Source: Salibacter sp031581065
Lineage (GTDB): Bacteria > Bacteroidota > Bacteroidia > Flavobacteriales_G > Salibacteraceae
Direction: 5' to 3'
DNA: 5,972 bases
NCBI RefSeq assembly: GCF_031581065.1
Contig: NZ_JAVLBN010000075.1
Coordinates: 1 to 5,972 of the forward strand
Both the position numbers and the translations under genes were made by a program. The notes below the pieces were generated by a model that searched no databases, was not told the DNA's origin, and worked only from the letters and a program-made list of their open reading frames with translations. Numbering within the stretch: position 1 is the first letter of the stretch; the number at the start of each line of letters is the position of its first letter. Below, in pieces: positions 1 to 5,972 of the stretch.

Positions 1-991
1 CCAGTTGTTCTGCGAGTAAAGGAGCCATCAAAATAGCTTTAGAACCCATTCCGCTAAAAGCGAATACATTTTGGTGCTTTGGATGAGGGCCTATCACGGG
101 GCGTCTTCCTTTAATTGCAGGCCTAATTCCGGCTTTGTGGTCGATTATTTCAAACCGTGTATCTCCAATTACTCCTTTTAACTTATCAATCAGCTCTGAT
201 TTTCCCCTTTCGGTCAGATCCGTAGTTAAATCAGAGTTTGAGTATGTAGCCCCTATTTTAAAGGTGTTGTCGCCAAGAGGTAACATGAAAAAGCCTTTTG
301 ATAGGATTTTCTCTGTATTGACTGAACTGCATTTAATGGTCAGAACCTCACCTTTAACCGGCTGAAATGGTAAATCCTCAAAAGGGAGGAAGTCTCTGAT
401 ATGTAATCCGTTTGCGAAGATTATTGCATCGAATTCTTCGGTTTGGTTACTGTGGCGGATTTGAATATTCTTTCCGAATGACACCTGGCTCTGACCGATA
501 TTGACTTCCCTCAACACGTTTCTTTTTTTGAGTTCCTTTCTAAAGTCATCGATCATTTTATTAGTGTCGACATAACCGGCATGAAATAATTCGGCTCCTC
601 CATGCCTGTTTTGGATTTCTCTATCGAGTATGCCTTTATATAAGGTATTACTCATGAAATTGGAAAAGGGTTCGTCTCCCGATTTAGAGAACCAGTTATT
701 TTGTTCCTCAGCTGACGAGAAGAGCCTGAGGTAGCTCATAGGATAGTAAAACTTAGAGTTGGAAAAGATTTCAGCGCCTTTAAAAGTAGGACCTAGAGAT
801 TCGATGAACTTTTCAGCATTCCAGGATAGTGATGGCCTTCGAAAAGTAACCGGATTCCAAATTCCGGCAGCTACACGGGATGGGGAGTTTGGGTTAATTT
901 GATCAAAAACAACTGGGTTAAATCCTTTTTTTATTAATTGGAAGGTGATTGTTGTGCCTGAAATTCCTTGTCCTAACACGGCTATTTTCAT
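1..991 (-). CDS. FAD-dependent oxidoreductase, DAO (glycine/D-amino-acid oxidase-like) family, 3'-truncated by window edge
   Basis: I translated this gene from the minus strand; 330 codons are present without a stop and the C-terminus lies beyond position 1. The start is the ATG at 991-989, immediately followed by the beta-strand and glycine-rich loop of a dinucleotide-binding fold (AVLGQGISG, GxGxxG at residues 7-12), so little can be missing upstream. An acidic residue closes the second strand (PVVFDQ), as expected for binding the ADP-ribose of FAD. Mid-protein there is a GYVDTNKMIDDF stretch, where ThiO/DadA-like enzymes have their 'G.vd...l...l' segment, then an IIFANG strand and PVKGEVL. 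Near the end come GIRP (288-291), RRPVIGP (296-302) and SGMGSKA (313-319), the typical C-terminal FAD-contacting motifs of the DAO superfamily. Family members are usually about 340-400 residues, so only a short tail is probably missing. There is no signal peptide, so it is likely cytoplasmic. The substrate cannot be inferred; an amine or amino acid oxidase/dehydrogenase is the family expectation. It is divergent from the secreted-protein genes and probably unrelated to them. Confidence 0.88.
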   Translation of the reverse strand, partial: MKIAVLGQGISGTTITFQLIKKGFNPVVFDQINPNSPSRVAAGIWNPVTFRRPSLSWNAEKFIESLGPTFKGAEIFSNSKFYYPMSYLRLFSSAEEQNNWFSKSGDEPFSNFMSNTLYKGILDREIQNRHGGAELFHAGYVDTNKMIDDFRKELKKRNVLREVNIGQSQVSFGKNIQIRHSNQTEEFDAIIFANGLHIRDFLPFEDLPFQPVKGEVLTIKCSSVNTEKILSKGFFMLPLGDNTFKIGATYSNSDLTTDLTERGKSELIDKLKGVIGDTRFEIIDHKAGIRPAIKGRRPVIGPHPKHQNVFAFSGMGSKAILMAPLLAEQL

Positions 992-1087
992 GCTGTTGCT
1001 AATTAATCGTTAAAAAAATTTAAACCATGTACAACGAAAATATTACCTTTCGCGTCTTCAAAGAGGAAACAAAGAAATTATATTCTT
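992..1087. promoter_or_regulatory. Divergent intergenic region with weak candidate -7 boxes on both strands
   Basis: This 96-base AT-rich gap separates two divergently transcribed genes, so it should hold both promoters. The Bacteroidota consensus is TTTG, about 19 bases, then TAnnTTTG. On the plus strand TACCTTTC (1044-1051) matches seven of eight positions of the -7 box, but no TTTG lies at the right distance upstream. On the minus strand TATTTTCG (complement of 1035-1042) also differs at one position, with a TTTG (complement of 1059-1062) 16 bases upstream, slightly too close. Neither is convincing alone. No good Shine-Dalgarno sequence sits at the usual distance before either ATG: the GAGGA at 1062-1066 is over 20 bases from the ATG at 1088. 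That is common in this phylum. Confidence 0.3.
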
Positions 1088-4000
1088 ATGAAAAGGTTAT
1101 TGTTAGCGTTAATTATTGGGTTTTTTACTCTTTTGAGTAGTAATGAAGTGAAGGCTTCTCACGTTGCTGGGTCAGATATAGCAATTCAATGTTTAGGAAA
1201 TGATTCCTTCCTTGTGACTATCAATTTTTTTAGGGACTGTAGTGGTATTCCTGCACCTAGTTCCTTGCCATTAGCGATTAATAGTCCGTGTGGCACTGTC
1301 AATCAAACAGTTCAACAAGATTCTTCAATTGAAGTTTCACAGTTATGCCCGAGTGCGATAGGAAATAGTACTTGTAAGACAAGTGGAAGTTTGCCTGGAA
1401 TTGAGCAATATTTTTACTCTGCAATTGTTGTATTGCCACCATGTCCACAAGGTAACTGGGTTGCAAGCTATAGTCATAATGCTAGAAACTCAAACAATAA
1501 TTTATCTGGAGCTGGCTCGTTTTATTTAGAGTCAGAGATTAATACTAATGTAACTCCCTGCAACAATTTACCTCAGTTTAGCTCTCAGCCTATTCCATAT
1601 GTGTGTGCTGGACAACAGGTAGTGTATAATTTTGGTGTTACTGAAGTTGACGGAGACTCTCTTGATTTTAGATTTGGTCAACCCTTAAATGGTGCAGGGA
1701 GTCCTGTAGGGTGGGGAGCAGGATATTCAGTAAATAATCCATTTCCGGTGCCCGTAACCCTTGATCCACAAACCGGTCAGCTAACATTTACCCCTTCGTC
1801 AGCAATGGTGCCTCAACCAGCCGGACCTGCTCAAGATGATTTTTGGGTTATAAAAGTTTGTGTAGATGAATATAGAAACGGAGTTTTAGTGGGGACAATA
1901 TGTAGAGATGTCCAGATTACAGTACAGAATTGTGACAACTATCAGCCATATATGATAAATCCCGGTATTCAGAACTTTACCGGTTCCGGCTCTCAGGTTG
2001 ATTCAAACTCAGTTGTGGCATGTTTAGGACAAACGTTTTCATTTGACGTGCAGTTTTCTGATTCGCTTCACCCTAACCAAGCTTTTGGTGACTCTGTTAC
2101 GTTAACCACTAATGCCGGTGCGGTTTTATCTGGTGTTACGACTACAATTACAAATGGAGATACAGCAACGATCAACATATCAGGAACGATTCCTGCAAAT
2201 GCGCCACCTTTTAGTATTTTCACCATCAATGCAGTGGATGATGCCTGTAATGTTTCTGGTATTGCCAGTGTGCAATTTGATGTTACTGCTATACCGAATA
2301 CTTATGCCGGTCCTGATCAAATCTTGTGTCAGGGAGTTGATACGGCTGATATTGAGGTTGTAGGTGGAGACACCTTTACGTGGTCTGTCATCTCAGGAGA
2401 TCCAATAAACCCTGGTGTTAATTTTAAAGATACTACAGGAACAAATGGTAAAAACGTTTGGGCTTTTCCAAATACAACGACAACTTATCAGGTTGTTTCT
2501 AATCTTGCAACTGGTTGCGGTAATACTGACACCATTACAATAGTTTCAGCGCCTAATTTCAACTTATCAGCAGTTGGTGATACGGCAGTTTGTCCGGCAG
2601 ATTCATTCTACAACTTCCCATTTGACGCCAGTACTGATAGTAACTTTGTCTATTCTTATCAGTGGTCAAATGGGTCGTTCTTAGATGATGATACAATACA
2701 AACTCCTACAGCTACTATAACTGAAACGCAAACTTTTGGCGTTACAGTTGAGAGTGACTCAGGCTGTATTAAAGAAGATGATCTAACTGTTACTTTTACA
2801 CCTCCATTTCCGGTAGATGCTACTGTTGATTTTGCCGATAGCGTTTTATGCAATGGTGATTCAACTGCAGCTTTTATTGATTTTGGAGCACAGATCAATA
2901 ATAACTGTGGGCCGGCTACAACTCCTTGTCCCGGTAATGTTAACCAGGGAATAATAGGAACCGGAACAAATGCAATTGGTGGTACAACTTATCCTGCACC
3001 TTATGGAAACTGGTATTGGGGCGCAAGACACCAAATGCTTTATACAGCAGCTGAGCTTCAAACTATGACAGGTACTGCTCCAGGAGCAGGAGCAAAATTG
3101 ACAAGTTTTGGGTTAGATGTTGCTCAACTTGGTTCTCAAACAAATTATCAAAACTTTGAGATCTACATTACCTGTACAGGTTCAAATGATTTAAATAGTG
3201 GTTGGGCGACAGGCTTGACTCAAGTTTACAATTCAGCGGGTGAAACTATCTCCACAGGATGGAACGACTATACATTCTCTCAGGCGTATGACTGGGATGG
3301 TACTTCAAACCTTGTAGTGCAGGTTTGTTTCAATAATTCGTCTTTTACAGGAAATGGTAATGCTTACACTAACACAACTGCTACACCTTTTACGAGTGTT
3401 AGGTATTCTAGGGCTGATCAATCTGGTGTGTGTGCAAATAACGGGTTATTCCAGAGTACATCATCTGATCGTCCCAATGGAAGGTTTGGATACTGTACAG
3501 GATTTGATCCTGCAGCGTTTAATTACCAGTGGTCGCCAAACGTAGCTATTTCAAATACTGGTATTTACAACCCTGATGTTTACCCTGGTGCTACAACAAC
3601 TTATGAAGTGATTTACAATGATACTTTTGGAGCATGTGTTGATACAATTTCAGGAACAATTGATGTTGTAAACTCATACAACCCTTCATTTGACCTGGAT
3701 TCTGCGTATTGTGTGACTGAAGATCCTGATACGGCACTTCCCTTTACACCGGGTGGTGTTTGGACAGGTGATGGTATAACTGACTCTCTTGCCGGAGAGT
3801 TTTCACCAGGAGTTGCTGGAGGCGGAACAGCATTTGTCACATATACTCTTGCTAGTCCTGCAGGTAATTGTGTTACTGATACGACTTATGAAATTTCGGT
3901 TATTCCTTTACCGGATGCAACTCTAACATCCCCTGATTCACTGTGTTATACGGGAGGGCCTTATACCTTACAAGCCGCAACACCAGGTGGTGTTTGGTCA

Positions 4001-5527
4001 GGACCTGCAATTGTTGACTCTTTGACTGGGGAGATTGATCCAAATGAAGTTCAACCGGGTCAAACATTTATTGAATACGAAATTTTTGAACCGTGTTACG
4101 TCAATGAGGTTACAAGTGTATTCCTTTATGAAGCTTATGAATTCAACTTTGTTGATACACCAAAAACTGTTTGTATCAACGATACGCTTATTCTCAACAA
4201 CTATAATAGAGTGACAGCAGGTAACGCTGGTCCGGGACCTATAGAATATACATGGAGTGGACCTGGTATAACGAATACAGATAGTGGTTTCTTTGATCCA
4301 TCAACTTTAAGTCCAGGTAGGTTCACGCTGTCGTTAACTGCTGCTGATCCTAATGGTACTTGTGCTACTACTGATAGTATGGGTGTGGTGATTTACCCTG
4401 TTGATACACCTAAAGTTGTCAATAACCTCATTTATTGTGATAATACCGACAAGGGTAACATTAACATCAATACAGGATTTGGTCAGGGTAATTGGACTAT
4501 TAATCCTATCCCACCAACTACTGCAACATTACTACCCAACCAAACAACAGGTAGATTTAACCCTCAACAGATAGGTCCGGGTATGTGGTATCTAGAATAT
4601 ACATATCAAAACATTAATGGATGTATTGGTGAGTTGAATGATACTATAGTAATTCAAAACACTCCAGATAAGCCGGTTTTTGATGATACAACCTATTGCG
4701 TTGGTGATTTCATCACAGTATCTGGAGAATATGATAATCCTGATAGTGTACTTTGGTATAGCGATGCACCAATAAACAGTTCAAACTTTATTGGTAGTGG
4801 AATGCCTTTTGATTACGGTGACGCACTAGATCCTACAAATGTTAATGAAGTTACGATTTATGCCAGAGAAACAAATGGTGAATGTAAGAGTGGGTTGGCT
4901 TCTTACACACTACCTATCTCTGAAACACCAAATTCTAACTTTTACAGAACATATGTAGATAGTAACAATGTTGAGCAGGTTGCAGATACATTTGACTTTA
5001 TTAAAGGAAGATCACCGTTCTCAATTACTTATGACCCAGTAGCACCTCTAGATCAGTATGATTTTGAGTGGGATCTATGGTTGGGTTGTGATCCTTCTCA
5101 ATCTGCAGATGGGCAGTATGGTTGTCCAATTGTAAACACAGAAGATCCGGTAGTTTCATTTACTTATGAAAAAGAAGGTCTTTACAGAGCTCGCTTAGTG
5201 GTTACAAATGACTTTGGTTGTTCTGATACTTCATTCTCAAATCACGAGGTGTTGTTCTCAGGAGAAATACCTAACGTGTTTACTCCTAACGGTGACGGTG
5301 TAAATGATGAGTTCTTCATTCCAGGTGCTGGTGCATTGAGAGACTTTAGAGTTGAAATTTACAACCGTTGGGGACGCAAAGTGTACGAATGGACAGATCC
5401 ACAGGCCGGCTGGGATGGCGAAGGTCATAATGACGGAGTTTATTTCTACGTTGTAACAGCCAAGAGAGGAAACGGAGAAGATTATATTGAAAAAGGAAAT
5501 GTTACACTTGTAGGTAACGGGAACTAG
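1088..5527 (+). CDS. Large T9SS-secreted multidomain Ig/PKD-like surface protein with gliding-motility-associated (type B) C-terminal sorting domain
   Basis: This encodes 1479 residues. The start at 1088 gives a textbook signal peptide: KR, a hydrophobic core from about residue 4 to 16, and a likely cut after VKA at residue 23, so the mature protein begins SHVAGSDI. Approximate domains: 24-282, an N-terminal Cys-containing module ending in a cadherin-like part with EVDGDSLD (187-194, possible Ca2+ site); 283-402, 403-487 and 488-571, Ig-like sandwiches; 572-864, an Ig-like domain interrupted by a ~200-residue insert (603-805); 862-1279, further tandem Ig-like repeats with YC/LC and GxW motifs; about 1280-1391, a PKD-like domain; 1392-1479, the type B sorting domain. 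Known biology: such C-terminal domains direct cargo through T9SS across the outer membrane to the surface or medium, with removal of the domain. No enzymatic motif was seen, so an adhesive, matrix or structural role is inferred. The mature chain is rich in Asp, Thr, Asn and Gly and poor in Lys, as in many extracellular proteins. It is followed by a terminator and then a paralogue. Confidence 0.93.
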   Translation: MKRLLLALIIGFFTLLSSNEVKASHVAGSDIAIQCLGNDSFLVTINFFRDCSGIPAPSSLPLAINSPCGTVNQTVQQDSSIEVSQLCPSAIGNSTCKTSGSLPGIEQYFYSAIVVLPPCPQGNWVASYSHNARNSNNNLSGAGSFYLESEINTNVTPCNNLPQFSSQPIPYVCAGQQVVYNFGVTEVDGDSLDFRFGQPLNGAGSPVGWGAGYSVNNPFPVPVTLDPQTGQLTFTPSSAMVPQPAGPAQDDFWVIKVCVDEYRNGVLVGTICRDVQITVQNCDNYQPYMINPGIQNFTGSGSQVDSNSVVACLGQTFSFDVQFSDSLHPNQAFGDSVTLTTNAGAVLSGVTTTITNGDTATINISGTIPANAPPFSIFTINAVDDACNVSGIASVQFDVTAIPNTYAGPDQILCQGVDTADIEVVGGDTFTWSVISGDPINPGVNFKDTTGTNGKNVWAFPNTTTTYQVVSNLATGCGNTDTITIVSAPNFNLSAVGDTAVCPADSFYNFPFDASTDSNFVYSYQWSNGSFLDDDTIQTPTATITETQTFGVTVESDSGCIKEDDLTVTFTPPFPVDATVDFADSVLCNGDSTAAFIDFGAQINNNCGPATTPCPGNVNQGIIGTGTNAIGGTTYPAPYGNWYWGARHQMLYTAAELQTMTGTAPGAGAKLTSFGLDVAQLGSQTNYQNFEIYITCTGSNDLNSGWATGLTQVYNSAGETISTGWNDYTFSQAYDWDGTSNLVVQVCFNNSSFTGNGNAYTNTTATPFTSVRYSRADQSGVCANNGLFQSTSSDRPNGRFGYCTGFDPAAFNYQWSPNVAISNTGIYNPDVYPGATTTYEVIYNDTFGACVDTISGTIDVVNSYNPSFDLDSAYCVTEDPDTALPFTPGGVWTGDGITDSLAGEFSPGVAGGGTAFVTYTLASPAGNCVTDTTYEISVIPLPDATLTSPDSLCYTGGPYTLQAATPGGVWSGPAIVDSLTGEIDPNEVQPGQTFIEYEIFEPCYVNEVTSVFLYEAYEFNFVDTPKTVCINDTLILNNYNRVTAGNAGPGPIEYTWSGPGITNTDSGFFDPSTLSPGRFTLSLTAADPNGTCATTDSMGVVIYPVDTPKVVNNLIYCDNTDKGNININTGFGQGNWTINPIPPTTATLLPNQTTGRFNPQQIGPGMWYLEYTYQNINGCIGELNDTIVIQNTPDKPVFDDTTYCVGDFITVSGEYDNPDSVLWYSDAPINSSNFIGSGMPFDYGDALDPTNVNEVTIYARETNGECKSGLASYTLPISETPNSNFYRTYVDSNNVEQVADTFDFIKGRSPFSITYDPVAPLDQYDFEWDLWLGCDPSQSADGQYGCPIVNTEDPVVSFTYEKEGLYRARLVVTNDFGCSDTSFSNHEVLFSGEIPNVFTPNGDGVNDEFFIPGAGALRDFRVEIYNRWGRKVYEWTDPQAGWDGEGHNDGVYFYVVTAKRGNGEDYIEKGNVTLVGNGN
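1154..1375 (+). repeat. N-terminal module shared with the downstream paralogue, copy 1
   Basis: Residues 23-96 of the long protein align with residues 23-95 of the protein starting at 5686 with a single one-residue gap. About half of the residues are identical, including ASH.AG, CLGN, FFRDCSGI, SPCG, EVSQ and IGN. Cysteines 35, 51, 68 and 87 are matched by 35, 51, 69 and 88 in the other copy, suggesting structural disulfides. At DNA level a 15-base stretch is identical (1235-1249 and 5833-5847). This indicates gene duplication that has since diverged rather than a very recent copy. Confidence 0.85.
2894..3502 (+). other. Inserted ~200-residue beta-sandwich domain nested inside an Ig-like domain (residues 603-805)
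   Basis: An Ig-like strand set with a DSVLCNGDST motif begins at about residue 572 and breaks off near residue 602. It resumes at about 806 with YQWSP, NPDVYP and TTTYEV, the usual end of such a domain. Between them is a distinct segment: a Cys/Gly/Thr-rich entry, YPAPYGNWYWGARHQMLYTA, a GAKLTSFGLDV strand, an NFEIYI strand, GWNDYTF, a WDGTSNLVVQVCF strand, and an exit with SSDRPNGRFGYC. I recognise this from memory as a recurring beta-sandwich module of secreted Bacteroidota proteins, but I cannot give it a firm family name; carbohydrate or ligand binding is only a guess. Paired Cys near both ends may close the insert. Confidence 0.65.
3746..3768 (+). repeat. DNA-level direct repeat within adjacent Ig units, copy 1
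   Basis: This encodes TPGGVWTG (from residue 887) and matches the segment at 3980-4002 at 21 of 23 bases, exactly 234 bases (78 codons) downstream. The protein similarity extends onward: GI.DSL.GE..P versus AI.DSL.GE..P. It marks the two Ig-like units most recently derived from one another. Confidence 0.8.
3980..4002 (+). repeat. DNA-level direct repeat within adjacent Ig units, copy 2
   Basis: This encodes TPGGVWSG (from residue 965). It is the partner of the repeat at 3746-3768, differing at two bases, and the in-frame 78-codon spacing equals one Ig-like unit. Confidence 0.8.
5261..5524 (+). other. T9SS type B sorting domain (gliding motility-associated C-terminal domain)
   Basis: Residues 1392-1479 carry the family hallmarks in order: IPNVFTPNGDGVNDEF (1394-1409), a hydrophobic strand into IYNRWGRKVYE (1424-1434), GWDG (1441-1444), NDGVYFYVV (1448-1456), and a final KGNVTLV strand (1469-1475). 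This matches the CHU_C/gliding-motility C-terminal family, which targets proteins to T9SS and in known cases depends on a PorP/SprF-type partner. No such partner gene is visible in the window. A short GNGN tail follows the final strand, where many relatives end within a few residues of the KG.VTL motif. Confidence 0.95.
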
Positions 5528-5554
5528 ACTTATTTCTTCAAATATTATATTGAG

Positions 5555-5589
5555 CAAAACCCTCCGCAATAGCGGGGGGTTTTGTTTTT
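5555..5589 (+). terminator. Strong rho-independent terminator
   Basis: A 13-base-pair stem (5555-5567 with 5572-5584) closes on an AATA loop. Every position pairs, with one T.G wobble, and the core is GC-rich. It is followed directly by TTTTT at 5585-5589. It starts 28 bases after the TAG of the long gene, so it ends that transcript. The T-tract lies only on the plus-strand side. Confidence 0.93.
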
Positions 5590-5612
5590 GTTAAAGTTTT
5601 AATGCATTTTTG
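5581..5612 (+). promoter_or_regulatory. Candidate Bacteroidota-type promoter for the downstream paralogue
   Basis: TTTG at 5581-5584 is followed by a 20-base spacer and CATTTTTG at 5605-5612. The latter matches the -7 consensus TAnnTTTG except for its first base. The spacing is in the accepted range for the primary sigma factor of this phylum. If real, the -33 element overlaps the descending arm of the terminator stem, and the leader would be about 65 bases long. The AT-richness of the region makes chance matches likely. Confidence 0.35.
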
Positions 5613-5649
5613 ATTAGATATGACCCAACCGGTTTCAAGCAGTTGCGTC

Positions 5650-5672
5650 TATTAGGTGATTTTACCCTAATA
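5650..5672 (+). promoter_or_regulatory. Short inverted repeat in the leader of the downstream paralogue
   Basis: TATTAGG (5650-5656) is the exact reverse complement of CCTAATA (5666-5672), with a 9-base gap. It ends 13 bases before the ATG at 5686. It could be an operator or an RNA hairpin near the ribosome-binding region. A 7-base AT-rich palindrome can also arise by chance. Confidence 0.3.
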
Positions 5673-5685
5673 ATTAGTGTCAATT

Positions 5686-5972
5686 ATGAAAAAAATAATA
5701 TTTCTATTTGTTTTAATGTTGTCAATGGCAGCTTTTAATAACAAAGCAAAAGCTTCTCACGCTGCTGGTGCAGAGCTAAGTATTTCATGCCTTGGGAACA
5801 ACCAATATGAGGTAAGTCTCAGCTTTTTTAGAGACTGTAGTGGTATTTCAGCCCCAACAGGTCCTCAACAAATAAACTTCACCAGTCCTTGCGGGAATAC
5901 TACTGCAACAGTTACGTTAGATACAATGTATGAGGTGTCGCAGATTTGTGATTTACAAATTGGAAATACGAC
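5686..5972 (+). CDS. Secreted paralogue of the large T9SS protein, 5' part only
   Basis: The ATG at 5686 opens a frame that stays open to the window end (95 codons plus two bases). The product starts with a signal peptide: KK, a hydrophobic stretch from about residue 4 to 17, and a likely cut after AKA at residue 23, giving mature SHAAGAEL. Residues 23-95 align with the N-terminal module of the upstream 1479-residue protein, sharing CLGN, FFRDCSGI, SPCG and EVSQ and four matching Cys. By analogy the full gene is expected to encode another long multidomain exported protein with a T9SS signal at its C-terminus, but that part is outside the window. A terminator and a 96-base gap separate it from the upstream gene, so it is probably its own transcription unit. 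No clear Shine-Dalgarno sequence precedes the start. The start is supported by the signal peptide and the equal distance to the cut site in both paralogues. Confidence 0.88.
   Translation, partial: MKKIIFLFVLMLSMAAFNNKAKASHAAGAELSISCLGNNQYEVSLSFFRDCSGISAPTGPQQINFTSPCGNTTATVTLDTMYEVSQICDLQIGNT
5752..5972 (+). repeat. N-terminal module shared with the upstream gene, copy 2
   Basis: This is the counterpart of 1154-1375: about half of the residues are identical, with conserved Cys positions (35, 51, 69, 88). The identical 15-base stretch lies at 5833-5847. The window cuts it, so the real extent of similarity to the upstream gene is unknown. Confidence 0.85.

Larger units (their letters stand above)
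3671..4924 (+). repeat. Tandem Ig-like repeat array (residues ~862-1279)
   Basis: Five consecutive units of roughly 75-95 residues begin near residues 862, 939, 1015, 1104 and 1190. Most units start with a Pro/Asp-containing strand and a Cys (AYCVTED, SLCYTGG, TVCINDT, IYCDNTD, TYCVGDF). The first four share a G-x-W or W-S/T-G core, a D/N-x-x-G-x-F/I-x-P turn and a later aromatic strand (FVTYTL, FIEYEI, WYLEYTY). These are features of the Ig-like/SprB-type repeats common in T9SS adhesins. The fifth is more divergent (SVLWYSDAP). The array probably acts as an extended stalk, an inference from repeat architecture. Confidence 0.75.

Noticed and set aside
135..365. Plus-strand open frame of 76 codons
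   Set aside because: It lies wholly antisense to the oxidoreductase, whose minus-strand translation shows clear FAD-binding motifs. The 76-residue product has no recognisable features.
2112..2363. Plus-strand out-of-frame open frames (also 3354-3545)
   Set aside because: They overlap the continuous 1479-codon frame in another phase. The main frame shows no frameshift, and its domain pattern continues through both regions.
2659..3061. Two overlapping minus-strand open frames in the middle of the long gene
   Set aside because: Both are antisense to well-patterned domain sequence, and the products are low-complexity Ser/Val/Cys strings without start signals.
2880..3510. Mobile element as the source of the nested domain
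   Set aside because: No terminal inverted repeats, target-site duplication or transposase-like sequence is visible, and the reading frame is intact across both junctions.
3671..4924. CRISPR-like or satellite repeat array
   Set aside because: The repetition is at protein level with a 75-95 codon period and diverged DNA. It reflects Ig-like domains, not short identical repeats with spacers.
5258..5569. Minus-strand open frame of 103 codons over the end of the long gene
   Set aside because: It is antisense to the highly conserved T9SS sorting domain and begins inside the terminator hairpin. It is explained as a shadow frame.

Overview
The window looks like chromosomal DNA from a low-GC member of the Bacteroidota, probably a gliding or marine lineage in the Flavobacteriia/Cytophagia range. 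The clearest evidence is the C-terminus of the large central protein. It carries the gliding-motility-associated, type B sorting signal of the type IX secretion system (T9SS), which is essentially restricted to this phylum. The AT-rich intergenic DNA and the lack of strong Shine-Dalgarno sequences before the start codons fit as well. Genus cannot be read from the window.

Layout: (1) Positions 1-991, minus strand, hold a 3'-truncated FAD-dependent amine/D-amino-acid-oxidase-like oxidoreductase with an N-terminal GxGxxG dinucleotide fold. (2) Positions 992-1087 are a short divergent intergenic region. (3) Positions 1088-5527, plus strand, hold one 1479-residue secreted multidomain protein. Its parts are a signal peptide, a conserved Cys-containing N-terminal module, a cadherin-like section, a series of Ig-like/PKD-like beta-sandwich domains (one interrupted by a ~200-residue beta-sandwich insert), and the T9SS type B sorting domain. 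(4) Positions 5555-5589 form a strong intrinsic terminator. (5) Positions 5590-5685 are an intergenic leader with a possible Bacteroidota-type promoter and a small hairpin. (6) From 5686 to the window end lies the start of a second gene whose N-terminus is clearly paralogous to that of gene 3.

The two plus-strand genes form a tandem family of large exported surface or extracellular proteins, presumably adhesin or matrix-like. The terminator between them and a candidate promoter for the second suggest separate transcription. The divergent oxidoreductase is probably a cytoplasmic housekeeping enzyme with no evident functional link to them. I see no RNA gene, CRISPR array, insertion sequence or integration site. 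Nothing here proves a new biological system. The most notable items are the tandem paralogy, the nested domain and the recently duplicated Ig-like unit.
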